Below, one piece after another: positions 1 through 10,700 of a DNA stretch of 64,000 nt. The translations under genes were made by a program, and so were the position numbers. How positions within the stretch are numbered: position 1 is the stretch's first letter; every line of letters starts with the position of its first letter. The notes under the pieces were generated by a model that was given only the letters and a program-made list of their open reading frames with translations, was not told where the DNA came from and made no database searches. The stretch is from Acorus gramineus (lineage: Eukaryota; Streptophyta; Magnoliopsida; Acorales; Acoraceae), in assembly GCA_030737835.1 (NCBI GenBank), contig CM060855.1, positions 3,094,478 through 3,158,477 on the forward strand, written 5' to 3'.

Positions 1-1
1 C

Positions 2-710
2 TTAACGGAATATTCCCAGAATATTTCATCACATATAATTGTGTAGACATTGAAGTCCTTATAAACAGTCATAAAGACAAATTAGTCCCTGCAAAAGATA
101 AAATTGCCCCTAAAAGACTTTTACATTAAATTGTGTATATATTATAGTCCCTATAAATAATCATAAAGACAAATTAGTCTCCGCAAAAGACAAAATTGCC
201 CTTGAAATACTTTTACATGTAATTGAATAGACATTACAGTCTTTATAAATAATCGTAAAGACAAATTGGTCCCTCTAAAAGACAAAAATACCCTTGAAGG
301 ATTTTTACATTTAATTGTGCATACATTGCAATTTAAAAATTAAATACCCTCTAAAAGACTGCAATTTCTATACAATTAAATGTAAAAATTCTTCAGGGGC
401 ATTTTTGTCTTTTACATGTACCAATTTGTCTTTACGATTATTTATAAGGACTGTAATGTCTATTCAATTATATGTAAAAGTTTTTCAAGAGCAATTTTGT
501 CTTTTGCATGTACCAATTTTGTCTTTTGCGGGGACTAATTTGTCTTTATGATTATTTATAGGGACTGCAATGTGTACACAATTTAATGTAAAAGTCTTTT
601 AGGGGCAATTTTATCTTTTGCAATGACTAATTTGTCTTTATGACTGTTTATAAGGACTTCAATGTCTACACAATTATATGTGATGGAATATTCTAGGAAT
701 ATTCCGTTAA
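2..710. repeat. Palindromic foldback element with 92-bp internal repeats
   Basis: The two halves are inverted copies. The left end TTAACGGAATATTCC is matched by GGAATATTCCGTTAA at the right end. Each arm holds three units of a tandem repeat with a 92-bp period: left-arm units start near 37, 129 and 221, and right-arm units end near 469, 583 and 675, one of them carrying about 22 extra bases. No transposase frame is present. The form fits a non-autonomous foldback or Mutator-like element. The true left end is uncertain because the window starts at the terminus. Confidence 0.8.
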
Positions 711-1033
711 ATTTGGATGAAAATTTAACTCAGGGATGATAATTGGGTTTTTCTGAGTTTTCAGGGACTCGTACGTCTGTCCCAATTTTAATAGGGACTT
801 ATATGGGTTTTTCCATGTTTGTAGGGACTTAGATGTCTTTAACCCTAAATTTTATTTTCATGAATATGTTTTTTGTAATAGAATGAAAAAACCCTCATGA
901 ACTAAAATAAATTATATAAGATGTACATATGAATGTGCATAATATACGTTATAAATCTATATATTTATCTATTATCTATTACTTATTACTTACTTATTAA
1001 AAGGATTATGTGACCCAATATTTTCATTTCTTT

Positions 1034-1245
1034 TTTTATCCTTTATTCAATTGTTTAATTATTCAATAGTAATAGATTTATTTAAATTTAAATTTTTAAA
1101 ATTATTCAATGATACAATCCAATCTAATAAGATCTCTTTTTATCCTTTAATCTTTAATCAATTGTTTAATTGCTAATAGTAATAAATTTATTTAAATTTT
1201 AAAATTTTAAAATTATTTAATGATACAATCTAATCTAATAAGATT
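1034..1245. repeat. Tandem duplication, unit about 105 bp
   Basis: Two adjacent copies of an AT-rich unit run from a TTTTTATCCTTTA start to an AATCTAATAAGAT end, at about 1034-1132 and 1135-1245. They differ by a few substitutions and small indels. No function is suggested. Confidence 0.7.
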
Positions 1246-1969
1246 GTGATATGATATGATAAAAAAATAATTATCTATTATTTATTAGATGTGATCCAGC
1301 TTTTTCATGTTTATTTTTACCCCCATAAATTTAATAAAAAAAATTATTTAATTTTTAAAACTTATTCATATTTTTTGTCGATTTATTATTTGACTTTGTA
1401 AATAATAAAATCAATGTACATGTTATATTTCATACATTATGTATTTTGTATTTTTTATTTTCTTTTATTCGATTGTTTTCAATTTTTTTTAGTCACACGT
1501 AATTTTTATTTATTTTTGAATATTTTGCTATTTATTTCCATTTAAGCTTATCATATTTTATTTTCAAATTTTTTACACCCTATTTTTTGGGATTCTTATT
1601 TAATAAAGGTTTTATTATTTTAAAAATCTTATATATATTTTCTTGTTTCTTTCATCACATAAATAAACTTGTTAATTATTGAAATTTAAAATATTTAAAG
1701 ATAATTTAAATTAAATAAATAATTGATAAAAAATGAGTTTTTTTATTTTAAATTTCATGATAGATAAAAGAAAATAAAAACACAAATCGATTTGAATGTT
1801 TTTTAAAATTTAAATTTTTCAGTTTTTTATTTTAGGATAAATATTCTAACCCATTCTCTCTTGATTTTAGGATAAAATTCACCTAAAAAACTATAAATGC
1901 TCCTCACCTCTCCTATTAAAGTTCATTCCATTTTTTAGCTCTTCATCTCTTTAGAAAAGAATTTTGCTT

Positions 1970-2320
1970 TTTACTTTGTATGTGTTATGATTTATGTTTG
2001 GTTAATTTTTATTTCTTTTTAGATGATTTTTTTAGGATGATGAATGTGTTTTATTTTGAATATTTTTTTAATATTTTTGTTGGGAATTGCTTAGCGATGA
2101 AAAAATTTATAATCTTTTGCTTGTTGAATGTTTTATATTTGTGCATACATAGAGTTCAACATAGGGTAAGTTCTTTTAAATATTTTGATTTTGATTTTAT
2201 TTTTATTATCTAATTAATCATTTTAGTCATGAGTAGAGTTAATGTTATTAGAGTTTTTTTTATTTAAATAACAATTTAAAAATAATTATTCAGAAAATAT
2301 GATTCAACCAAAACTAATGT
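1970..2320 (+). repeat. Dispersed direct repeat, copy 1
   Basis: This stretch is clearly similar to 3730-4080, sharing for example GATGAATGTGTTTTATTTTG and TTTTTGTTGGGAATTGCTT, then a TTTTTATTATCTAATTAAT block. A TATA-like CTATAAATG lies upstream near 1890, and GGTAAGTTC inside resembles a splice donor, so it may derive from a transcribed unit. The 77-codon frame here is AT-biased and not conserved in the other copy. Confidence 0.55.
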
Positions 2321-3729
2321 TCTTAGAGAATCTTTAGATATCATTTATTTAATTTATATTTAATATTGAAGTTTAAAATTATATCTAACAAATCTTATTT
2401 TTGATTTCATGTTTAAAATTTTTTGTTTCAAGATTTGTATATGTATTGCTGCTGTTGTTTTTTTTTTTTGTAATGTTGATCTTTCTATTTCCTTCTTTGG
2501 ATCTTTATTTGTAGAACTACATAAAATTCGGTTTAATGTTTAATTTTAAGTTTCATGTTCATGATTTATTACTTTTTATAAGGTTGAGTTTTATATCACA
2601 TACAATCTAGATCAAACCGGGCTCCATAGGTTATTTTGGTTGCATCTTATAAGTTTTCTTAAACATCTTTTGATATGGGATATGTTTAGTTTTAATGGGT
2701 GTTGAAGTTTTGGGATCTACTGATTTGACATATTTACAATAGGTTTGTAACATTTATATGGCATATGGTGGGATCCTATATACTATAAAATGTTCCATTC
2801 AGCATTTATATTTGAAATTTCAAATTAATTATGTAGACCTATTCTCATTAGTGTTGTGTATTTTAGTTTCATTATTTATTTAATATGTCAAAAGTCATGC
2901 TTTAATAAAATGATATATTAAATAAACAATTCATGTGATGGAAATATGCTGCTTGAGCTTGGTACTTCACGTAATTTGATAATCTTCCTTTGTTTTCTTA
3001 ACAAGTTCATTTTTTTAATGCATAATGAAAATGCTTGTATGTTAATGTTGTAGTTGTTATTTGGTAATTATCTTTCGATATGGCATAAATCCCAATACAA
3101 AAAATAATCCCTTTTGATTTTATTTGTATGTTTTTATATAAAATGTTTTATCTGTATCTTTTTTTCCATTTTGATTTTATTTGTATGTTTTTATCAAATC
3201 CTTATTTTGTAGGGATTTGTTTATTTATTTATAAATTAGAGAAAATAAGATATAATTAGTCAAATTTATATTTATATTTTTAATTTAAGTCATGATTAAT
3301 AAAATACATTTCATTTTTACACTTTTTTGTCATATAATCTCATAAAAAATATAATGATAGTATAAAAACATGTTTTTTTGGCACTCAGCCTTTTTGGTGG
3401 GTTCCATTTTATGTGTTGGTACAAGGTTTCATGTAAAATTTAACAAATAATTTAATACTCTGTATAAAAAAATTTAAATTTGAATGCAAGATACATATAA
3501 TAATCAATTTTAAAATTTTAAATACATGAAATGGAAAAAACGAATTACAAGTAACAAAAAAATATCAGTTTTTAATGATTTTTAAATTTAAAATATGTGA
3601 TAGATAATTTAAAATTAAATATATAATGCATTTAAAATCAGTTTTTTTCATACATTTTTTCAAAATTTCAAATGAGATAAAAGACACTATCAAATATTTT
3701 TTAAATATCATTACTATGAATTGTGATGT

Positions 3730-4080
3730 GTAATTGAATTTTTATTTGTTTTTAGATGACTTAATTTTTTTGGGATATGAATGTGTTTTGTTTTGAATAC
3801 TTTTTTATATTTTTGTTGGGGATTGCTTGATAAAAAAGTTATAATCATTTGTTTGGTTGAATATTTTTATATCTCAGAAGAATTGATTAGTGCATGCATA
3901 AGAGATCAACACACAAAAAGAGTAAGTTGTTCGTTTTGATATTTTTATTTTATTTTTATTATCTAATTAATTATTTTAGTCAAGAATAGAGTTAATGTTC
4001 TTAGAGTTTTTTTTATTGAAATAACCATTAAAAAACATTTATTTCAAAAGTAACCTTCAACCTAAAATAGTGGACTATAT
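3730..4080 (+). repeat. Dispersed direct repeat, copy 2
   Basis: Diverged copy of 1970-2320, in the same order and orientation about 1.75 kb downstream. A donor-like GAGTAAGTT sits at the matching place. Frame-disrupting differences between the copies argue against a conserved protein. Confidence 0.55.
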
Positions 4081-4579
4081 ACATGTAGAGAGAGAGTTTA
4101 TAGGGTTATTAGGGATTTATTAAATGATTTAGTTATTTTTTTTTGTTTATTTCAAGACTATATATTTTATTTTTTTATGATTTATTTGTGAGAGTATAAC
4201 ATGTGCACAAAATTTTGTCTGTTGTTTATTTTTTTATATTCCTCTAGCATAAAAATTATGATTATTCTTCATTTATTAATGATTAAACTAATAATATGTG
4301 TCCAATGTTTTTTTATTTTTCTTTATGAAGATATTTATGATTGATATTACATTTAAGATATTTATATGTTGTCTCTGTAGAATGGTAACATATTCTTTTT
4401 TAGTATAATATATAAAAAATATTGTATTTTTATTTAATGATTATTTAATTTTTATATAATATATAATTGTCACTATATTTTATTTATATATATATAACTA
4501 TGAATGTTATACCAGCGTGCGCATGATAACTAGAATTATATTATATTATATTTGAGTAAAATAATGTTAGTTATTTATC

Positions 4580-5520
4580 CGCTCGCCCAACTGACCAACT
4601 ACCTCCCCGCCCCCATAAAAAATGGGTGAATTGCTTAAATACCCTTGCAGCCCAACCTCCATTAAAAAATTTCTACCCATACAACAAATACCCAGTTTCT
4701 TTTTACCCTCCTTCTTCCGTAAGTGCATATATATATATTTTCTGTAACTTGCAAGGCATAAAATTTAATTTTTGTAAATATTATTTATAAGTGCATTATT
4801 ATGTCATGTAAAAATTATAACTTGCAAAACACTAGATAAACATATATTAATGCATAACATAAATCAAACACCAACAAGTGTGTACTTCATGACATTATAA
4901 GAATCATACATACATATGTGTGGTTTTTATAATATCATGTGTGGCTCTTATAATGTCATGAAGTACACACTTGTTGATATTTTATTTATTTTAGTGTCTG
5001 ATTGATTGTTGCATCTATATTGTAGTTTGGACTGCATTTTTTTCCTAATGAAGTATGCTTGCTAACTTGAAGGTGTAATGATGGATTCAATTGCAGCAAA
5101 AGGACATGAAGAGGATCCGTGGGAAGACAACAATTCAGTTTTATTAGGGTAGGAAAAGAACGTCCGAATGCAAACATTCGATGAATTCAAGTGTTTTGAT
5201 ATACTTATTGTGATAAAAAATTTCAAGTGTTATGCATTAACCTATGTTTATCTAGTGTTTTGCAAGTTACCATTTTTATATGACATGCATAATAATACAC
5301 TTACAGATAATATTTATATAAATTATATTTTGTGTTATGCAAATTACAGAAAACATATATGCACTTACAGGGGAGAAAATGCGATTTTGTGGGGCTGGAG
5401 GAATTAAAAGGAGGAGTATAAAAAAATTAGATGTTTGCTGCAGGGGTATAGAAATTTTTTTAAAAAAAATGCTAGTTAAGAATAATGAGGTTGGCTGTGG
5501 TAGTTGGCAGTTAACCCTAA
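4580..5520. mobile_element. Non-autonomous element with long inverted arms, copy A
   Basis: The left arm (about 4600-4870) is the inverse of about 5200-5470. Both arms include, in opposite senses, a GTAAGTGCATATAT motif, an ACTTGCAAAACACTAG motif and an ATTTCTACCC-type motif. Between the arms lie a perfect 31-bp inverted repeat and a roughly 150-bp region around GATGGATTCAATTGCAGC that could be captured gene sequence. No transposase is seen. Long arms suggest a Mutator-like MITE, but no target duplication was identified and the outer limits are approximate. Confidence 0.6.
4872..4976. repeat. 31-bp perfect inverted repeat (hairpin), copy A
   Basis: Arms 4872-4902 and 4946-4976 are perfectly complementary over 31 bases, beginning CAACAAGTGTGTACTTCATG, with a 43-base loop. 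The matching site at 29263-29335 has a shorter loop and imperfect pairing. Confidence 0.85.
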
Positions 5521-5991
5521 GGGGCTGTTTGGCTAGAGGAATAGAGGAGAATGAGGAAAAAAGGTGTTTGGGTAAAGAGAATAAGAAGGTGTAACTATGT
5601 AGAATTATGTGAGAATAAGCTGGTATTTGTATTCCAAATCCCCCCATGGAATTGTGTTATTCCACCTCTGATATATAAGGACCCACCTATTAAATCGCAT
5701 GTCATCACATCAAATCACCTGTCATCACCTCTTATACATCAATAAAGCCCACGTGTCAAATAAATTTTTTACACCTTATTCACATTTTATTCCTCAAAGA
5801 AAAACTTTTTACACTTTCTTCACATTTTATTCCTCGTCAACCAAACACTCCAACCTTTATTATTACATTTCTCAACGAGAATAACTGAAAACACAACCAA
5901 ACACAAAATCACTTATTCTATTGATAAAGTCAATAAATCATGGAATAGGTATAAATCCCAGAATAACTTATGCATCTATTCAAACGGGTCC
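5521..5991. mobile_element. PIF/Harbinger-like MITE, copy A
   Basis: The left end GGGGCTGTTTGGCTAGA is the imperfect inverse of the right end (read inward GGACCCGTTTGAATAGA). TAA lies on both flanks (5518-5520 and 5992-5994), matching the three-base TWA target duplication of this superfamily. It is 471 bp long and has no coding capacity. The same element sits at 29879-30300. Confidence 0.7.
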
Positions 5992-6325
5992 TAAGAATCG
6001 CGTCTTCCGGTGAGCGGTCTGTCATTCAATCATACGGTCCACCAAAGCTCGTCAGATTGAACCGCGGCACAAACCCACTAACCCGCACTCGGGGCCTTGG
6101 GCATCCGTTCGGCCAACCAACCACCTGCCCCGCCCAATAAAAATCGCCACGTAAGAGGATCCGCGACGTGACTTACCTTCGCAGGCTCGGAACCGAGCCA
6201 AAGCCGAGTTTTGTTGGAATTTCAATTTCTCGCTTCGCTTCGAAGAGAAAGAGAGAGAGAGAGAGTATTCGAAACCCTGGCAAGGCTAGATAGGCGATTC
6301 TTGCTTTCCGAAACCCTAATCTGTG

Positions 6326-7104
6326 ATGGGAACTTTTGATGTCGATCGCCATTGGAGTTCGTCGTACCTAATTCATGTAAGTCTCGCTGAAGTTAAAAAT
6401 TGTAGCCTTTGTTTTTCCAAATTGGGCTTTGGTTTCGTCTCAGTTTAGGTTTCGGTCTTTGGACCCAAATTGGGCGGTTTTTGCTCAGAATTTCATTTTT
6501 TGTGGGTTTTTGTAGTCGAGGCTGTGTTCGGGCTTTCATTTTAGGGCTTGACAGTTGCTTCGAATGGAGCTCCTTTCGCCCCTTGAAGTGAGAGAGGGAA
6601 GTGGAGTGTTTGATTGAACACTCACTGTTTGTCAACCGCAAAATAGGATGTTTTTTGGTATGGGTTTTTGAATATCGGCGAAAGTGGTCACTTTTGATGG
6701 GTGGTGTTTTTCTTTGAGTTTGATTGTCCCTTCCAGGAGTGATGATCGAAGAATTGCAGAATCACTCAGTAGGAACCCTTGCATATCGTAGTTGTGTCAA
6801 GTTGTTGCCTTTTTCTTTTCTTTTCTTTTTTTGTGCTAATTGAAGCTTGAAATGTTGTGCCTGTTGTGTGGGGATGTATGTTTTCCCCCCTTTTTTTTTG
6901 TGGTAGGTGGAAATATATGATTTCCCCTACGTTGGGTTCTCCAAAAAAGTTGTCCTCTTCATGTGCAAAGGCTTCTATTGGGATCCTGGTATGAATTGTG
7001 TGTGTGTGTGTGTGTGTGTGTGTTATCTCAACTGATGGTATAAATTATGTGAAGGAGCATCTCGCCTCTTCGTGCTATGCCAGTGGATTCAGAGTTACAG
7101 CTAA
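6326..7104 (+). CDS. Possible small spliced gene or gene 5' end, unknown
   Basis: A plausible first exon at 6326-6376 encodes MGTFDVDRHWSSSYLIH and ends at a good donor (CAT|GTAAGT). After a 530-base intron, the acceptor GGTAG at 6906 opens an exon at 6907-6988 that keeps the frame and encodes VEIYDFPYVGFSKK followed by VVLFMCKGFYWDP; it ends at G|GTATGA. Upstream is a GAGA-rich leader typical of plant 5' UTRs (6245-6266). Beyond 6988 the model is weak. A short intron across the TG repeat to an acceptor near 7054 gives 15 more residues and a stop at about 7104. I do not recognise the product. It may be the surviving 5' part of a gene cut off by the array that follows, or a noncoding transcript. 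Confidence 0.35.
6997..7022. repeat. (TG)n microsatellite
   Basis: About 13 uninterrupted TG units just after the putative second-exon donor of the plus-strand gene. Confidence 0.9.
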
Positions 7105-7780
7105 TCATGCATTGGGAATGTCATGTTCAAAGACTATTGTTGGTCCAATGGATTGCGTGCTAAGAATTCTGGTGATTCTCAATGGAGGCTTTTCTAAAAG
7201 AGAACGCATGTGTCTTCACAAGACCAAAAGGTAACACTTTTTTTTTTGCTTCCCATCTGCTGGTTCATCATCTGTTTGTTCATTTTATTGTGTGAATTTG
7301 TGGAAGGGTGACAAACCTATTCTTGTACGTTCATTTTCCATGAATGAATTCCAGATCTTAACCATTAACCATATTACCAAAGGCTTAGACTGGAGGAAAT
7401 CATTTATCATAAGATGTTTAATGCATCATCATTTCCTATTTTCTTTTTAGTTTGCTGATTTTTTCAAGTTGTGTGATTTGGATGTTTTCTCAACAAGTGA
7501 AAGTGGTTCACTGAAAACCTGTAAAAATATCTGCTATTTGCTGGCCAACTAGAGAAATGACGCTTAAATAAAAAACCTGATAACAAGAGGTTCATTGGAA
7601 GGAATTATCAATCAGATTCCCTCTTAAGGATTTTTTTTTCCTAATGTGTTTTTTCAGTGTTCTTTTAACTCCTGAAAAATCATTTTAGGCAGCACTTTCA
7701 TTTTTTTCTATTTCAGTATCTTGCTCCGACACATTTACAATTTTGAAATTGAAAATCGAGATATTTTGATATTCAAAAGA
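7105..7780. other. 3' flanks of two converging units
   Basis: Nothing coding can be defended. The minus-strand acidic gene ends at 7781, so its 3' UTR should lie here. The plus-strand frame to about 7234 ends at a donor-like AAAAGGTAACA but matches nothing I know. Confidence 0.45.
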
Positions 7781-10700
7781 TCAAAACAGTAACCCCTGAG
7801 CATCTTCCTCAGTTATGAGTACTTCAGTTGTAACAGCCCTTACTTCAGTCACCACTTCTTTCTGCTGCTCCTCCTCCTGCCTTTCAGCCCCAGCAGCTGA
7901 AGTTGAAGCTTCAGAACCTATGAAATCTTTCACAACCTGAATATTGAGTTTTTTCCTTGTTAATGGTACAGGTAATATAATAAATTAGTCTAGAGATATT
8001 AATTCTTTGATTCAATATTTTAACGAACCAAATCAATTCATTCAAGAAAACCATCTAAATTAAATTTAAAATTAAATTTGAACACGACATTATTATGATC
8101 AATAAAAAAAAGATGTACTTTATATTTTAAATTTTACATGTAAATGTTTAACTAAATTCCATCATGAACTGTTGTTCCCTGTATATTATCATTAGCCCAA
8201 ATTAAGTCAATGTAACATTTAAATTTGAGAATCTAGGAAAATCTTGTATAGTTTACTAACAATGTTAAATACACAATGATTAAAATAATTAATTAATTAA
8301 TTAATTAAGAGAGTTGTGTGTGAACCGAGCTTTAGGAAAGTCGGCTAGCACCCCCCTCTCCCTAAGGATGACCAAGGATCAATTCTTGGGGGCATCAATC
8401 TTCCAAAAAAAAAAAAATTTAGAGAATTGTGTTATAATCATTCCACACAAGAAAATCCTGGTCAATTCAGTTTTTTCACAGAAGAAAAGCTTAACCACTT
8501 TGAAATCGGAAAATCAAGATATTCTGATTTTCAAAGACAAAACTCAATACAAACAAACTTGCAATCCTGAAAACAATAGCTTTTAAAAAGATATCATAAA
8601 CGAATAACTAACAGTGATAATGAGACAAAAAACCGCACCTTCGGAAAATAACTAACAAGCCAGTTGCCATTGCCGCTGCCGCCCTCCGCCACCGCCTTCT
8701 TCTCCTTCTCTTCTTTTCTTGGTACTTTGGCTTCAGTGCTTTTGGGTTTGGTTTCTGCGGGGGTGGTGTGTGCTTCAGCTTCGGCATCTTCAGCAGCTTC
8801 ATCAGTCACATCGGTTAATGTGGTGGTTGTTGGTTCATAATCTTCTTCTAATTCTGGATCATAATCATAATATCCTCCTGTTCTGCTTTCAATTCCTCTA
8901 TAAAACCATATAGCATGTCTGATTCTGGGTTGCTGCTCAGTGGCTACAATTGTTGGTCCATCAATTTCTTCTTCTGAATCATAATCATAATATCCTCCTA
9001 TTGTGTTTCCAACCCCTCTGTAAAAACGAGCGGCCAGGCTGATTCTGGTTTGCCCAGTGGCCACAATTCGTGCTTCAGTCTCCGGTTCTCTCTGCTCATC
9101 CTTCTCTGCTTTGGGTTCTTCGGACACGGTGGTAGTGATAGGTGCTTCAGGATCAGCAGCTTCAGTTTCTTTTGTGTCCTCCATGATCACCCCCTCCGTT
9201 GCCGACAATTCAGGCTCCCCCTGCGCTTCCTCCACCACCACCACCTCCTCATCTTCAGTCCCCGGTTCTCTCTGCTCCTCCTCTGCTGCTTTCATTGGGA
9301 TTTCATCAGTGAGGGTCCCAGGAACTTTAGATTTTGCAGTTTCGGCATTACATTCTTCTGAAGTGGTGATTTGGGTCATGGTTACTTCAGCTTCACCTCC
9401 TTTGTTCTCCTCCGGGACCACCATATCCATTGCCAAAGTCACCTGCATTTCAAGCTCTGAAGGTTCCACTGTTGCTTCAACTGGCATTTCAGTCACCACA
9501 TCGTTCTGATGCTCCTCAGCTACTGCGTGTTCCAGTTTGGGTTCCGCGGAGGTGGTTGTGGGTGCTTCAGCATTAGCATCTTCAGCTTCTTTTATGTCCT
9601 CCACCACCACCCTCTCCGTCCCCAAAGACACCGACAATTCAGCCTCCTCTCGCGCTTCCTCCACCACCACCTCCTCCGAGGGTTCTTGTTCGATCTCTGA
9701 TTCTTTCTGCTTCTCCTCCTCTGCCTTGATTGGGATTTCATCAGCAGGGGTCCCGTAAATGTTGGCTTCTGTGGTTTCGGCATCATGTTCTTCGCAGATG
9801 GTGGTTTTGGTCGTGGGTGCTTCAGCTTCTTCTTTGTTCTCCTCCTCTTCTTCGGTTTTGGATTTAGATTCATCGTCGGTGGCGGTGGTGGTCTCTGTAA
9901 TGGGTGCTTCAACTTCAAAGGCTTCTGCTTCTTTAATCTCCTCTGAGACTGCTATATCAGTCACCGAAGACACCGGCAATTCAGGCACTTTTTCTGTCAC
10001 TTCATCCACCTCCTCTTCGGTTTCAGAGTTAGAATCTTCATCGGTGGTGGTGGTGGTGGTGGTCTCTGTCCTGGGTGCCTCATCTTCTTTAAGCCAATCT
10101 GCAAAGGAGAGGACAGACCCGGAGACAGAAGCTGAACTAGAGTCTGACTCACCGGAATCTTCGCCGGTGGTCGTGGAGTCTTCCTCCGGGAAGGAGAGGA
10201 CAGACCTGGAGACAGAAGCCGAACTTGAGTCTGACTCACCGGAATCTTCGCTGGTGGTCGTGGAATCTTCCTCCGGGATGGTGGGTTCCACTGTTGCTTC
10301 AACTGGCATTTCAATCACCACATCTTTCTGATGCTCCTCAGCGACTGCGTGTTCTGGTTTGGATTCTTCGGAGGTGGATGTGGGTGCTTCGGCTTCTTTT
10401 GTGTCCTCCGTCACCACCCTCTCCATCCCTAAAGACCCCGGCAATTCAGTCTCCTGCGCTTCCTCCACCACCACCTCCTCTGAGGGTTCTTCAGTCTCTG
10501 ATTCTTTCTGCTGCTGCTCCTCTGCTTTGGCTTCTGTGGTTTCAGCATCACATTCTTCGGAGATGGTGGTTTTCATGGGTGCTTCAGCTTCTTCGTTATT
10601 CTCCTCTTCTTCTTCGGTTTTGGATTTAGATTCTTCATCGGAAGTGGTGGTGGTGGTTTCTGTAATGGGTGCTTCAGCTTCAAAGGCTTCAGCTTCTTTG

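Larger units (their letters stand above)
711..4579. other. AT-rich intergenic DNA
   Basis: No convincing gene is seen; the open frames are short and AT-biased. Bases 720-850 carry three phrases built on AGGGACT, possibly an outer extension of the foldback element. The stretch also holds a local tandem duplication (1034-1245) and two copies of a dispersed repeat (about 1970-2320 and 3730-4080), listed separately. Confidence 0.6.
4617..6078. repeat. Duplicated segment, left piece, copy A
   Basis: This block recurs at 28968-30387 with many substitutions and indels overall, but almost none in its last 50 bases. It contains a long-TIR element and a PIF-like MITE in the same order in both copies. 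Homology starts abruptly at AAAAATGGGTGAATTGCT and stops after GCGGCACAAACCCA. Confidence 0.85.

Noticed and set aside
4480-4530. Helitron-like 3' end (ATACCAGCGTGCGCATGATAACTAG)-type sequence near 4510
   Set aside because: The hairpin is too short, the base after CTAG is A rather than the expected T, and no matching 5' TC end was found.
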